Assembly: GCF_040712315.1 (NCBI RefSeq)
Contig: NC_134015.1
Span: forward strand, 50,561,964-50,625,963
DNA: 64,000 bases
Direction of reading: 5' to 3'
Source of the DNA: Castanea sativa
Lineage: Eukaryota > Streptophyta > Magnoliopsida > Fagales > Fagaceae
A program made the position numbers and the translations under genes. The notes below the pieces were generated by a model that was not told the origin of the DNA, did not search any database, and saw only the letters and a program-made list of their open reading frames with translations. Positions 34,049-45,510 of this stretch are shown here, piece after piece. The number at the start of each line of letters is the position of its first letter. The stretch's first letter is position 1.

Positions 34049-34863
34049 TATGAAGCACGGGTGCGTTTTGGGATTCGGGTGCGGGTGTGGGTGCGAGACT
34101 CGGCAATTTTGAAAAAGTAGGGTGTGGGTGCGGGTGCGGTGATTAAAAAATTATTAAAATTTTTTTTATTTATATATTTTATATTTAGCAATATATAAAA
34201 AAATTAGCCTTTAATTTTAATTTTATTATTTAATAAAAAATAAAGAAAAGCTATGGTTTAAAAATTAGAGATTATTTTTCTACCCATTAAAAAAAATCAA
34301 AGATTAGATTAAAAAACTTGTGGCTCGTGAATTGAGGATATTGGATAATAAATATAGTAAGAAGGAAAATTATTATAGATTGTTGCATTGCCCGTGACTT
34401 ATCAAAAAAAAAAAGGCAAATGTGGGCTTAGTGCGCACCAAAGACAGAAAGAGCTAGAAACTACCCATCAAAAGAAAGAGATAGAGAGAGAAAGAAAGAG
34501 AGAGAGAGCTGCCGATCAAAAGGAGCAAAGAAGCAGAAGAAGAAGAAGAGAAAGAAAGAAAGAAAGAGAGAGCTACCCATCAAAAGAAGCAAAGAAGAAG
34601 AAGAAGATTCAAGCAGAGAGAGCTGTTCCAACCAGTTTTGGCTGTTTCGGTCGCCGGCCGATACGGTCTGATTTGGCCGATACGACCTGATTTTGGCCGA
34701 ATCAACGTGAATCGAAGTTGAGTTGGCGTGAATTCGAAAAAAAAAAAAAAAAAAACTCGGACATGGCAAAAAAAAACTCGGACGCACGGGCAGCGGCGTC
34801 GGTGGCCACACCCCGCGTCGGACGCCGGTGTGGCACCCTTCCAGCCGCATCAATGCTTCCTAG
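34049..34863. mobile_element. Mutator-like non-autonomous element
   Basis: It is flanked on both sides by the 9-bp AGTAACACC (34040-34048, 34864-34872). The termini are related inverted repeats: TATGAAGCACGGGTGCG on the left and, on the other strand, CTAGGAAGCATTGATGCGG. A 9-bp TSD is the hallmark of MULEs. The inside has GA-rich direct repeats (ACCCATCAAAAGAAG-like boxes at about 34462 and 34573) and a GC-rich right part (34620-34850). No transposase is present. The open frames (34388-34690, 34853-34461) are low-complexity. Confidence 0.78.
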
Positions 34864-34866
34864 AGT

Positions 34867-35060
34867 AACACCCATTCCCTTAATGAAATGGGGTAGAATA
34901 TTAAGTTTATTCTTCTTTGGGGAAAAAAAAAAACCCATAAAAGGGGAATGATATTAAATTGGAGGAACACCCATTCCCTTAATGAAATAGGCTATAATAT
35001 TAAGTTTATTCCAATTTGGGTAAAATAAAGCATAAAAGGGGAATGCTATTAAATTCAAGA
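34867..35060 (+). repeat. Two-copy 99-bp tandem repeat
   Basis: AACACCCATTCCCTTAATGA starts at 34867 and again at 34966. The copies share GTTTATTC, CATAAAAGGGGAATG and TATTAAATT boxes. The MULE at 34049-34863 inserted just at the start of the first copy. Confidence 0.88.
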
Positions 35061-35485
35061 CAAAACTTAGAAACAATTCCTTATGCACAATACATTAGGT
35101 TCTCCAATTAAATTCAAGTACATGATTACATTGGTCAATTAAGCACATACATTGTTATCATTCTAAAGAAAAATTTAGTTATGCATCTGAATTGAATTGA
35201 AGAAGTTATTGTAATTTGTTTAAGGGATTGTATTTGTACCTAAGGTTTACCATAAAGGCAATTATTTTCTTAAATTTGGGATTTTTGAGCTTGCTTTGTG
35301 GTTGGTTTTCAATGTCTTAGGTTGATAAAAAATTGAGGTAAGTGAGGACTAATGCCTCTACATTTGGATTTATTATTTTGTGTAACATGTTACATGTAAC
35401 TCTCTCTCATATAAAATTGGATCATATTAGTGTGGGATTCAATTCCATATAAAATGAGATGTCATATACCACGGTTACTAATAAT
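35061..35485. other. Non-coding stretch
   Basis: AT-rich, with no gene or TE boundary except the TSD (ACTTC, 35486-35490) of the neighbouring retrotransposon. Confidence 0.5.
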
Positions 35486-35490
35486 ACTTC

Positions 35491-36237
35491 TGTAAGTGCA
35501 CAATTGCACCTGGACCCAAGAATAGTTATGGGCTCAGGCCCAATGAGCCTTAAACAATAAGAATTTGTAGAGTGTGGGCTTGAAACCCAGGTTAGAAGTA
35601 TATGAGGATTAAATGACAAACTAAAGATTGCAAGTAATTGAAAACAACAAGGAATATTGTAACTGGGCCTCCTCGGACGTAAGCCGAGAGCTGTTCTTAT
35701 ATTATATCTCTCCCTTTGTCTTTTTTCTTTTTAGGTTACAAAAAGTTCCGTCCTGTTTCTGTTGCAGGTCCCTCCTTAAATACTCCTCTTTTTAATACAT
35801 TATCCACGTGTTGCCCCAATTCCTCCCTTAGCCTAGATATTTCTTTTCTTAGTGCCTTTGAACAGTAACTAGAAGTTTCCCTTCCACTATTCAAGTGTCA
35901 CCTCCCCATTAATGCAGCCAAAGGCATGGTAGGTGCAGTGGTCTTTAATGTGGAAGTAGCCTTTATTTTTGACATTTCTTCAACACCTATGCTTCCGGGC
36001 ATTCTGAGGTTCACCCCTTTAACCATTGGTCTCGACCGTGCCATTCCCTAACCTCGTACCATGAAGTCCCGGTTCTTTGGTGTCACTCCGAGGGGAAAAG
36101 CATCCTCGGCTCGGTCCTCGATCCTCGGCGTATGGGCCGACCTAGAGTATCAACAAGCCCTAAACCCAAGAGTAGGTCGGCCTTCCTTAGCGAGGCCCAA
36201 TGGCCCATATCCCTATTAAGATATTTTTACTCCCACA
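35491..36237 (-). repeat. 3' LTR of copy 1
   Basis: 747 bases, minus-strand ends TGTGGGAGTAAAA...GTGCACTTACA. Plus-strand coordinates run from TGTAAGTGCAC to ACTCCCACA. It differs from its partner at 45511-46245 by many small changes that cluster at CAG/CTG/CGG triplets, while AT-rich parts are identical. Directly inside (36238-36252, plus strand ATAGCCCCTCAAAAC) lies the complement of a purine-rich priming tract, TTTTGAGGGGCTAT. Confidence 0.95.
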
Positions 36238-36252
36238 ATAGCCCCTCAAAAC
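36238..36252 (-). other. Polypurine tract of copy 1
   Basis: On the minus strand GTTTTGAGGGGCTAT abuts the 3' LTR, at the expected place for plus-strand priming. It is interrupted by T residues, as in many plant gypsy elements. Confidence 0.6.
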
Positions 36253-36738
36253 TCTAATTTTCAACGTCCGAGGAGAAAAATAGGGTTTTGATCCGACGAG
36301 AACCCTGCTCCACACACTTTATAAGTGACGGCACGTGTGGAAATCGTTTCGCGTCCCGTAAGATGACACTTGGCGGTTTCATTTTCGAAAACGCGCGCAT
36401 TTATTACCGTAAGTTACTCTTTGTCTCCCACGCACAACGGTGAGATGGGCATCCAACGGTTCTCCTCACTCCACGAAATTTTTAGGCGACGTACATAATT
36501 TTCGAGGCCGCCTTTCGCACGTCGTGACGCTTCGGAACCTCGCGCCTTCATTTAAGTCATCGTGGATCAATCCCATCAAAACAACAACAATCATTCTTCA
36601 CCAGCGAAAACCGTGGAAACCCGTACCTTCAACTTTGTAAGTTCTTGCTCTCTCTAGTCTTGACCTTTTCTCCTCGGATACGCTCCGCTACAATACAATC
36701 ACTCTCCCCTTTAAAGTTTAGTCTATCGTCTCTCCGTA

Positions 36739-39267
36739 ATGGGAAGATTCAAGTGTCTAGTTGATACCGCCGCCGGGATGGAAGGCTTTAGAGCCAAATA
36801 CCATATTCCCAAACCGACGTAGGGTTAGAATACCGCCCGGCAACAGCCGTGGTCGGTTCTAGGAAAGAGGGAGAGGTTATCATTCCTATGATAGCCTTCA
36901 TAGAGGGTAGGATGACCCTACCAATGAAACCCGTAATGAGGGAGTATCTTCGCAACCACCGGTTGTGCCCCGACCAATGCCTTCCAAATGTTTTTAGAGT
37001 TTTAGGTAGTGTAGATGCTCTAAACGAGCAGATGAGTTTAAACCTCACATGGCACGATGTCGTGTTCCTATATGAGTCCCACAAACTCTCTAAGGTAGGC
37101 TATTATATGAAATCTCGGTCTAGCACCGTTAGGCTAATCTCCCGTCTCGCCCAAATCAAACAAAGGCATGAAGGACGACTACCCGATCGTGTCCGGGAAC
37201 CGGCACGACGGCCTCCATCGCCCGCCCCGGGGGGGGGATCCAAAGCGACACCATAGGATTAATCTCCCCACAACACAACTTCTCCTAACACACACACGTA
37301 AATGCGTATTTGTATTTACTTAAATTCGTTAAATATTTGTGTGAATCCGACTGTGTTTGTTTGTTTTGACGTCTTTTTCGTTGCATAAGCGCACGTGCGT
37401 CCTCGTCCGAGTTACCGTAACGTTGCCGATCTAAACCGAGTACTTCGCTCCGAGGTATTCGTTAGTGCGTACCTACAACTCCGGCCGCTCATCTTATTCT
37501 AGGATACACCCCCTCTCCAAAGACTTTCAGAGATGAGGACGCCATTATTGCCGCGACCGAAGACGAAAGAGGATAAACGTAGCTCGGCCCCATTTTTTGG
37601 ACGACCGTGACCTCCCGACGCTCCCGACACTATTTTGTACAACCGGCCGATAGCAAGCTAGCCCCTCGCCATACACTCACAAACAACTCGTCGTTCCAGA
37701 AGAGGAGGTGTCTTCTTCACACACTCTTGACGACGAGATAGACCAATTCCATCTCGAAGACACCGAGAGACCTCGCGGAAACCGCTCGTGGTACTTTCCG
37801 ACGAGGAGGAAGAAGCCACCGAGGCCTCGGAATCGCAGGGTTTGTAGTTGCCCTTCCCGAGAACGAATCCGTAGAAGATATGGGACGAATGGAGGGTCTT
37901 CTCACTAATAGGGCTGCCAAAGTTGCGTAGAAGAAGAAAACGGGGACGTCCCAAGTTCCCCTGCCTTACCTCCTCCTCCTCCTCTAGCCGAGCCAAAACT
38001 CAGCCCGAGGATCCCAAGAAGAAGAGAAAGCGGGGATAAATGACGGGCGATCACTAAAGACCCCAAGAAACCACGCCAACAACTCCCACCGGCCCAAAGA
38101 AGCCGGACAAGTGCAAGTGGCAGAGCACGTTCGGGACCGAACTCGGGGAAACGTGATGAGGCCGTAGTGCACCGAGCACCGGCCACCCGGTCCCCCGATC
38201 TAAGGCCGGACGACGCTCCTATCTCTTGCCGGGCCCGCATAAGGGCGCTTCAACAAGGCCACGCCCACCACCTGGCCGAGGTCCTAGAACGCCCTCTTCG
38301 CTCCGCCCAAGGACATGGAGACCTTGGAAAAGATGGGCCAACCACAACTATTCCTCTCTCTAAAAAGAGACTTAGCACTGGTAAGTGTTTCTCCTTTTAA
38401 CAATATTTATAAGTAAATTAATTTTTGTTATTCCTAACTCCATCATGCTTTTTTACAGGCTATTCAGAGGTCTTTGTAGCCGAAAAGTTTATTGAAGACG
38501 CTCGGAAAGTAGCCATGGCCGAGCTCGAAATTAGGGTGGAGACCGAGAAGACCTTAGGTACAACCCCTTGCCGAGAACGAGAAGCCGACCTCGGAGGTAG
38601 CAGAGCCGAGGAGAGAGAAGAATGGGGTCGAGTCAAACTTGAAGACCATGAAGACCCGTATAGAAAGACAACGCAAACTCCTTAAGGAAAGAAATGAAGA
38701 GCTCTCCCAAGCTCAAAGCGGAGTGCTCGGATCCGAAGAAACAACCGGCTCGATGAAGGAAGAAGCCAGCTCCTTCCAACTCTCTCTTCAAGCCGCGCGG
38801 TGCAAGTTTTGACGAAGGGGTAGCGACCACCGAGGAACAATGACAGAGGAATTCGCGGCTTTATGCCGCGAATACCGTCAAAAAGTACGGGGGGAAGCTT
38901 TAAATGTAGCAAGTGAGTTCCCCGCTTCGGATTTCGAGGAAGTCCGAGAACGTTTGGCTTCCCCTAGAAATACGTGAGATTGAAGAGGCTCCTGGCTACT
39001 CCTACCCCCGAGACAACTCTTCCCGTCCTACCTCCGATGGTCCCACAAAGAAATTCCCCGATCCTACGTAACCTTCTCGGGTTCCAATAAAGAAAAGGAA
39101 GGAGGAGTTGGATGCAGAGAAGGACTTGAACCGTATAAGTGGAACCCAACGTCCTTCCAACAAAGACAGCGGATAAAGGAAAGCAGATTATGACTCCTTT
39201 TGAGCTGGAGTTGAGAAAGACCGAGGGCACTAGTACCTCTCAGCAAGATCCTCCTCCAACAGCTTAG
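36739..39267 (+). pseudogene. Additional antisense ORF of copy 1, apparently spliced
   Basis: It lies between integrase and the 3' LTR, but on the opposite strand to gag-pol. It begins with ATG at 36739 (MGRFKCLVDTAAGMEGFRA). After a break near 36822 it goes on in another frame (36849-37256: EGEVIIPMIAFIEGRMTLPM, then REYLRNHRLCPDQCLPNVFRVLGSVDALNEQ). The middle (37260-38380) is heavily broken. A GT-AG intron is visible at about 38382-38458 (GTAAGTGTTT...CTTTTTTACAG). The following exon encodes a charged, helix-rich segment (EVFVAEKFIEDARKVAMAEL, then EERE.. and QSLQAAR-type helices) to about 39267. Extra ORFs in antisense are known in Tat/Retand elements. The function is unknown; the first part resembles nothing I can name with certainty. 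Confidence 0.7.
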
Positions 39268-39639
39268 GACTTAGCTTAGGGCTTCTCTTTTTCCATTTTT
39301 TTTTTTTGTTTTTGAATTATATATTGTAATGTATATTCACCTTGATCAATGAAGAACAATTTCGTTTGCTTTTCACTTGGATTGTGTCTGCTTTTTCTTT
39401 ATTCTTTATGTACTTATTACAAAAGTTTTCTCATTAAGTCATATCAGAAGTTTCTCAGAGCCTCAAAATCTAACTCCAAGGATTGCATAGTCATAACTTT
39501 CACATAATCATGCGTATATTATTAAAGATTTAATACAAGGTGACATGGTTAATTCATTTGAATAATACCTCGATTAAAAAAGGAAAGAGGACTTCATATA
39601 ACAATTAAGCCCTTATAATGCATAACACTGTTTTTAGTA

Positions 39640-40090
39640 AGTTGTAAGATCCGAGGACCATTCCTTACACAAATTTCCTCAATACTTAAAGATATAAAAA
39701 TGAAGTTCCGAGTTAATAAACAAGTAAGGTATTAACATCCAGACACAATCGAAGTTAAGTTTAATCAAAGTCATAGTCCGAAGATAAATCTTAAGCAATC
39801 TTTCGTTTAATTCTTCAAAACTCGTAATCGTAAATGATAAGACATCAATTTCCACAAGGTTTCGTGGTCCGAGGACTACACTTAACCATGTTTCTGTTTG
39901 ATTCTTTAAAACAATAACTTCAAATGTTAATTTTCCCAAAGTAGGAGGTCCGAAGACCCGACATAACTAAGGTTCTGTTTAACAAATGATAAGACATCAA
40001 TTTCCACAAGGTTTGTGGTCCGAGGACTACACTTAACCAAGTTTCTGTTTGATTCTCAAAAATTGTAACTTCAAACGTGAGAGCTAGCCA
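39640..40090 (-). repeat. Short 150-bp repeat array in the 3' region of copy 1
   Basis: The box AGACATCAATTTCCACAAGG occurs at about 39840 and 39989, together with TCCGAGGACTACACTTAACC. This is about two units, against five in copy 2 (61970-62680). It is non-coding; the frame 39939-39679 is a by-product. Confidence 0.8.
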
Positions 40091-40169
40091 TAACTTTGAA
40101 ATATTAATTGACAGAAGCTTATTTGATTAATAATAATACCTTCTAAGATTATTTACATTCCATGGACGT

Positions 40170-41400
40170 GGTACAACTCGTTCATCTAGGTCACTTAGCC
40201 TATATGACCCTATGCCTCGCTATTGAAACAATGCGGTAGTGGCCTTCCCGCTACAGGGTCCTAGCTTACCCCATGCCGGGTTCTTAGAAGTGCCTACAAC
40301 TTTCCTTAATACAAGATCACCAGTGCAAGTGGCCTTAGCTTCACGTGGGCATCATACCCTCGTTTTAGCTTCTCGCCGATAATACGCCAATTGGACCATA
40401 GCCGCCACGCCGTTCCTCAAGTAAATCAAGATCTTTCTCTAGAAGTCCCTCGTTTTTCTCCTCGGACTAAAAGAACTTGTCTTTAGAGTAGGAAAACCGA
40501 TTCCAAAGTGGGTATCACCGCCTCGGCTCCATAAGTCATGAGAATGGAGTTTCTCCAAAGGGACCTACGCGGTGTGGTCCGATACGTCCACAGGACATGA
40601 GGGAGCTCTTCTACCCACCTCGCTCTTTCGCATCGTCTAACCTCTTCTTAAGCCCGTTGACTATGACCTTGTTAACGGCCTCGGCCTGCCCATTTCCTCG
40701 AGGATAAGCCGGAGTGTAGAGTATCTATTTATGATACCCATCTCACCACGCATTGCCTAAAGGCCTTGTCATTCAAATTGAACGCCATTGTCCGAGACGA
40801 GTGTATGTGGTATACCGAATCTAGTAACAATATTTTTCCAGATAAATTTCTTGGAATCAACATCTCGATATTGGCCAAAGGCTCGCCTCGACCCACTTAG
40901 TAAAGTAGTCCGTTCCCACGAGCAACCATCTTTTGTTTCCAAAGAAATTTCCTGAAAGGGCCCTACAATGTCCAAGCCCCATTGCGCGAAAGGCCAAGGG
41001 CCGAGAGAGGGTTAAGAACCCCTCCGTGTTGGTGGATATTAGTGGGCGAACCTCCGACACCGATCACATTTTCTCGGCATAGTCCCGAGCCTCCCTCTCG
41101 CATATCGGGCCACCAATAACCCCGAGTCGTGGCTCTATGGGCTAAGGACCTTCCTCCAAAGGTGGCTTCCACAAATTCCCTCATGCAATTCCTCCAAGAA
41201 TGATTCCCGTTGATTCAGGTGTACACACAACAAATACGGTCCCGAAAAGGATCGTTTGTATAGCTTCTGGTCCTGGACAACCGAAACGCGGCGCCTTTCG
41301 ACGTACCTTTTCTCGCTTCAACTTTGTCTTCGGGAAGGATGTCATTTTTGAGAAAGATATGATCGAATCCATCCAACTAGGACCAGGCTCTTATTAGATG
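40170..41400 (-). pseudogene. Integrase of copy 1 (broken)
   Basis: On the minus strand, fragments in three frames give the zinc-binding lead-in (REFVEATFGGRSLAHRATTRGYWWPDM, partly degraded), the core with MDIVGPF and GTDYFTKWVEA (first Asp), and VTRFGIPHTLVSDNGVQF (second Asp in SDNG). The glutamate segment (GNGRAEAVNK in copy 2) lies near 40690 in yet another frame. A GPY-like C-terminal part continues to about 40170. Integrase joins the element cDNA to chromosomal DNA. This copy has at least four frame breaks. Confidence 0.85.
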
Positions 41401-41539
41401 GATGCGAGGTGCGTCAGCTGAATATAAGAGAAGGTTCTACCTCGCATCCTCAACGAGAATCACCCTTGGTAGACCTTGTGCCGAGGATGTGGCCAATGTA
41501 GCCAAAGAATCCGCATGAGTGTTTCCTCTCCTAGAGACA

Positions 41540-41890
41540 TGAGCTAAGGCAAATGAGTCGAATTCACTCACCGACGTTTAACCCGGGCCAAATATTCTTG
41601 CATTCCTCGGGGTCTCTAGCCTCCATGGTCCCCATGACTTGGCCGACCACTAATCGAGAGTCCGAGAACACATGGATTTCCTTGCCACCCATCTTATGTA
41701 CCATTCGCATGCCTACCAAGATCGCTTCATACTCGGCCTCATTATTAGTAGCCGAGAAAGCCAATCTCAAAGATTTTTCAAAGACAATTCCTTCAGGGAC
41801 ATTAGAACAAGTCCAACGCGTACCCTTTATGATTAGCAGCCCCATCCACATAAACTTTCCAAGCCGAGGGCGATACGGCCGTGATCACAC
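41540..41890 (-). pseudogene. Archaeal-type RNase H of copy 1
   Basis: The minus-strand frame 41851-41564 shows LAFSATNNEAEYEAILVGMR (catalytic Glu in EAEYEA), then GGKEIHVFSDSRLVVGQVMG (Asp in SDS). The start YVDGAANHKG (first Asp) lies just upstream in another frame. This second RNase H is diagnostic of Tat-lineage elements and is separate from the RNase H fused to RT. Confidence 0.85.
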
Positions 41891-41999
41891 CAACCGATTT
41901 TTCACCCATGTGCGCTCCCTTTGAAGTTTCTTCTAACAATGGTTCGCCAAACTCGCCACCAAATCAGCCGAGGACCCGACCTTTCACCGAGGTGCGAGG

Positions 42000-43200
42000 C
42001 TTGTACTTAACATCAAAGGCTCCCAAAATGGTTCCCCATTTTGCCACTCGCCGAATAATCACACTACGCAACACAAATTTCGAGCGGTAACCGGGTCAAA
42101 ACAACCACAAGATGAGATTGGAAATAATGAGGAAGTTTGCGCGTGGCGTGACTACGCCCGAAGTGCTTTTTCCAAGGGCAAATAGCGCACCTCGGCTTCA
42201 TTCAAGGACTTACTAACATAGTAGATCGGCCTCTCGCACTCCATCTTCATTCCTTATAAGGACTAGACTCACCGCATGAATAGCCACGGCCAGATAAGCG
42301 AATAAAACCTCGTCCACCTCCGGCGAGATAAAATGGGTGGCCGAGATAGATATTGCTTAAGCCGTTGGAAAGCCGACTCACAATCCTCGGTCCACTCGAA
42401 ACCCTTTCCACTTGTTCAACAACCGAAAGAAAGTGGCGGCACCGGTCACCGACCGAGAAATAAATCCGTTCAACGCAAGAATCATTCCGGTCAATTTCGA
42501 ATCCCCTTTGGGTTCCGAGGCGGCTGCAAATTTTGAATAGCCCTAACTCGCACCGGGTTCACCTCTATGCCCCTACGCGAGTGATCATATATCCTAAGAA
42601 CTTTCTAGATCCCACGCCAAAAGAACACTTGGAGGCGTTAAGGCGCAACTTATACTTCCTCGCATTTGGAAGGTGTCGGCCAAATCTGCCATGTGCGAAG
42701 GTACCGTCTACTCTTTACCACCATATCATCCACATATACTTCTATGGTTTTCCCGCTTGCCGTTCAAACATTCGGTCATCATTCTTTGATAAGTAGCCCC
42801 AACATTTTTTAACCCAAATGGCATGACCTTATAATGATAGTTCCCCGTTGGAGTAATGAAAGCGCCTTTTCCCCGATCCTCTAACGCCAAGGGAATTTGG
42901 TGGTAACCCCGAAAGTGCGTCCCAGAAACTCATCCGAGGATGTCCGACAAGAGCATCTACTCGCCTGATCAATCCGTGGCATTGGGAAAGAATCTTTAGG
43001 ACAGCCTTGTTCGATCAAGTAAAGTCCACACATACTCTCCACCTCGCCGTTTTTCTTCTTAACGACAACAGATGAGCCAACCATTCAGTAGAAAACTTCT
43101 TTGATAGCCCCCGCCCTTTTGAGTTTAAGAACCTCTTCCTTCACAAACTCTCGAATGTTCTCGTGAAGATCGCCGAGGTGGCTGCCTCCTCGGAACGATG
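42000..43200 (-). pseudogene. Reverse transcriptase and first RNase H of copy 1
   Basis: Minus strand 43084-42881 carries VVVKKKNGEVESMCGLYLIE and CPKDSFPMPRID, the RT fingers/palm entry. The catalytic YVDD is encoded at 42736-42725, inside [14 protein letters not shown]. The gypsy RNase H follows (about 42540-42050), with PPRNPKEI-type and LSRPPIL-type motifs recognisable by comparison with copy 2. Several frameshifts make it non-functional as read. Confidence 0.85.
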
Positions 43201-43406
43201 GCCGGATTGACGTTTAAACGATGACAAATAAAGTTTCCGATCTACGCCCGGAGCCTCATAAGGGTCCCACGCAAAGACATCTATATTGTCCTTCGAAATT
43301 GCAACAACTCCATCTTCTCTTGGTATGGCAAAAGTATGCCAACTTGGAAGAACCTCTCCGGATCATCTCGCTATTACAAACTTCTCTAACTCCTCGCAAA
43401 CAAACC

Positions 43407-43900
43407 TCATCTTCTCGTCATCGCTCCAAGTGCCTCCGAGCCGTTAATTGCTATGACTCCCGGACGGGCAAGGTTGATAACTCGACTTCCGACCGACGAA
43501 GTACCGCAGCCGGAGATGCATTGTCCGGCCATTACCCGACCGCCGAGGATTTCCTCAACATGTTCCCCCGAGGGGAATTTAACCTTAACGTGCAAGGTAG
43601 AGGAGACGGCTCCCGTGGCGTGCGCCCATGGCCTCGGCGAGGATGGCCGTATATGGAGAGTACGCGTCAACCACAATGAAATCTACTTCAACCGTTTCGT
43701 GCCGGATTGAACAAACTGACCGTCCTTTTGGCACAACGGCTCTCCCTTCAAAGCTAATAAGAGGTGAGTTATAAGGAGTTAAATCTTCCAACTCCAACCT
43801 TAACCCCTTAAATAGATCGTGTACATGATATTCCGCACCGCCGCCCGATCTATCATCACCCTCTTCACGTCATAATTCCCTATTCCGAGGGTAACCACAA
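43407..43900 (-). pseudogene. Aspartic protease region of copy 1
   Basis: Minus strand 43797-43585 gives LEDLTPYNSPLISFEGRAVV and VEVDFIVVDAYSPYTAILAEA. The other frame 43676-43407 continues with TLHVKVKFPSGEHVEEILGG. The active-site segment (DRGGGADIMY in copy 2) is encoded near 43850. It is a retropepsin-like domain that would cut the gag-pol polyprotein; it is frameshifted here. Confidence 0.75.
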
Positions 43901-44049
43901 GAGCATCGTCATGGGCCGGATAGTTCCTATTTTATCCTCCCTGAGAAACCCAAGACAGAAAGTGCTCTTAATCTCTTCGCCTACTACCCACATCCCTCGG
44001 CCTGCGGATGGGAAACCGCCACGACCCTACTGGGACCTCGAGCCTGGCC

Positions 44050-45480
44050 CTACCAAAGTGCGGCGAAGATAACATTAATTGTTCCCAATGCCGGCCGAGA
44101 TGAACTGCTCCTTTGGTTGTTTGAACCAACTTGACCGACTCCGCCCGTTGGCCGACACAAATGCCGTTTCAACTTTCCCTCTCCGACGAGTCGCTCTAGA
44201 TGGTTCCACGTGGTCCGCAGCTTCGTAAGTGTGGCCCACATCCCGATGGTACCGACAGTAAAAGGTTTTGATTTCTTCTCAGTGGTCCCCCGCCATCTTG
44301 CCGGCCATCTAAAGAAGGGCTTTACGAACTTTTTCTAATAATCGATGTACCGGTTCTCGAATACAAGTATTTACAATAGTGCCGCCGAGCCGGATTGTCC
44401 GAAATAATCCTCCTCCTCGGCTTGTTGTTGTGATATCCGTCCGACCCGAAATCCCTTCTCTTCTTGCGGGATAACCTTCTCCTTTCCTTTTCCCCGTTGC
44501 CGGTCTTCCCGTACCCTTTTATATTCATCAATACGATCCATAAGACGACGTACGCCGCGGACGGGCTTTTTCGTCAAAGACTTTATTAGGTCGTGATCGC
44601 AGGGAGGCCTACCTTAAAGGTATTTAGCGCCACCTCATCAAAGTCGCCGTCTATTTCATTAAACATCTCCCAATATCTCGTTCGGGAGTATGCTTTCGTT
44701 GTCTCCCCTTCCTTCATGACCATGGATAGCAATGAGTCCAAAGGGCCGAGGGACTTACTACAAGTAATGAACCGAGAAGCAAATGCCCTAGTTAGTTCCC
44801 CAAACGAGCCTATAGACCCCGACTTGAGACCGTTGAACCATCTCATAGCCACAGTCCCAAGCCGGGAGGGGAAGACTTTACACATCAAAGTCTCGTTGTG
44901 TGAGTGCACCGCCATCCTTTGGTTGAAGTGACTCACGTGCTCCACCGATCAGTCCGGCCATTATAGATGGTAAACGTGGGCCGGGTGAACCTCCCCGGGG
45001 AGTCTCCCCTCTCAATCCTATGTGAAAACGGAGATTTAGAGAGTTGGTGCAACGCCCTACTCATGGTATCGTTGCCTAAACCCCTAGGACGAAGCTTCTT
45101 ACGTCCGCGGATTACGGGCCGGTCGTTCTCCTCACCGTAGGATGTTGCACCGCGGGGGAATATGACCTTGAACCGTAGCCATGTCCCCCATCCTTCTCTC
45201 GAGGAAGAACTAGATGAGGACGGGAAACCTTACGTTTAGCACGGCGTAACTTCCTCTTCAAACGATTGATTTCCTTCTCGCATGGATTTAGAGCCCCTCA
45301 TCGTGGGTAGTGCTACCCCCTCCACGAGTATGGCTAGCCCCTCGGATATTCTCGTATGGACGCTTCCCTCACGATCCCTACGATGTTCAAGACGTTCGAA
45401 ATGATCTTCCGGTTGTGATCCCTTGTGACTCGCATGGTGAGAGCCTAAGCCCTCGCCATAATATCCCTACTACTTCTAGA
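44050..45480 (-). pseudogene. Gag of copy 1
   Basis: The best-preserved minus-strand frame (44945-44586) reads MRWFNGLKSGSIGSFGELTR, then RFITCSKSLGPLDSLLSMVM and YWEMFNEIDGDFDEVALNTF, the retrotransposon gag domain. It continues in other frames with RRLMDRIDEYKRV (44577-44371) and ends near 44050 in a region that normally carries a CCHC knuckle. Gag packages the RNA into virus-like particles. Frame breaks occur near 44580 and 44330. Confidence 0.85.
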
Positions 45481-45492
45481 CTAGATTTCCCT

Positions 45493-45510
45493 ACTGTAGA
45501 CGGCGCTAAT
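45493..45510 (-). other. Primer binding site of copy 1
   Basis: The minus strand directly after the 5' LTR reads ATTAGCGCCGTCTACAG. Copy 2 has ATTGGCGCCGTCTGGGG at the same place. The TGGCGCCGT core is complementary to the 3' end of tRNA-Asp as used by many plant gypsy elements; the remainder matches poorly, so the primer is tentative. Confidence 0.7.

Noticed and set aside
34388..34853. Frames of 100-130 aa on both strands
   Set aside because: GA/TC-rich simple repeats within the MULE, with no domain.
37700..38240. Multiple minus-strand frames within copy 1 (for example 37996-37658, 38240-37905)
   Set aside because: They are shadows of the plus-strand antisense ORF region and carry no retrotransposon motifs.
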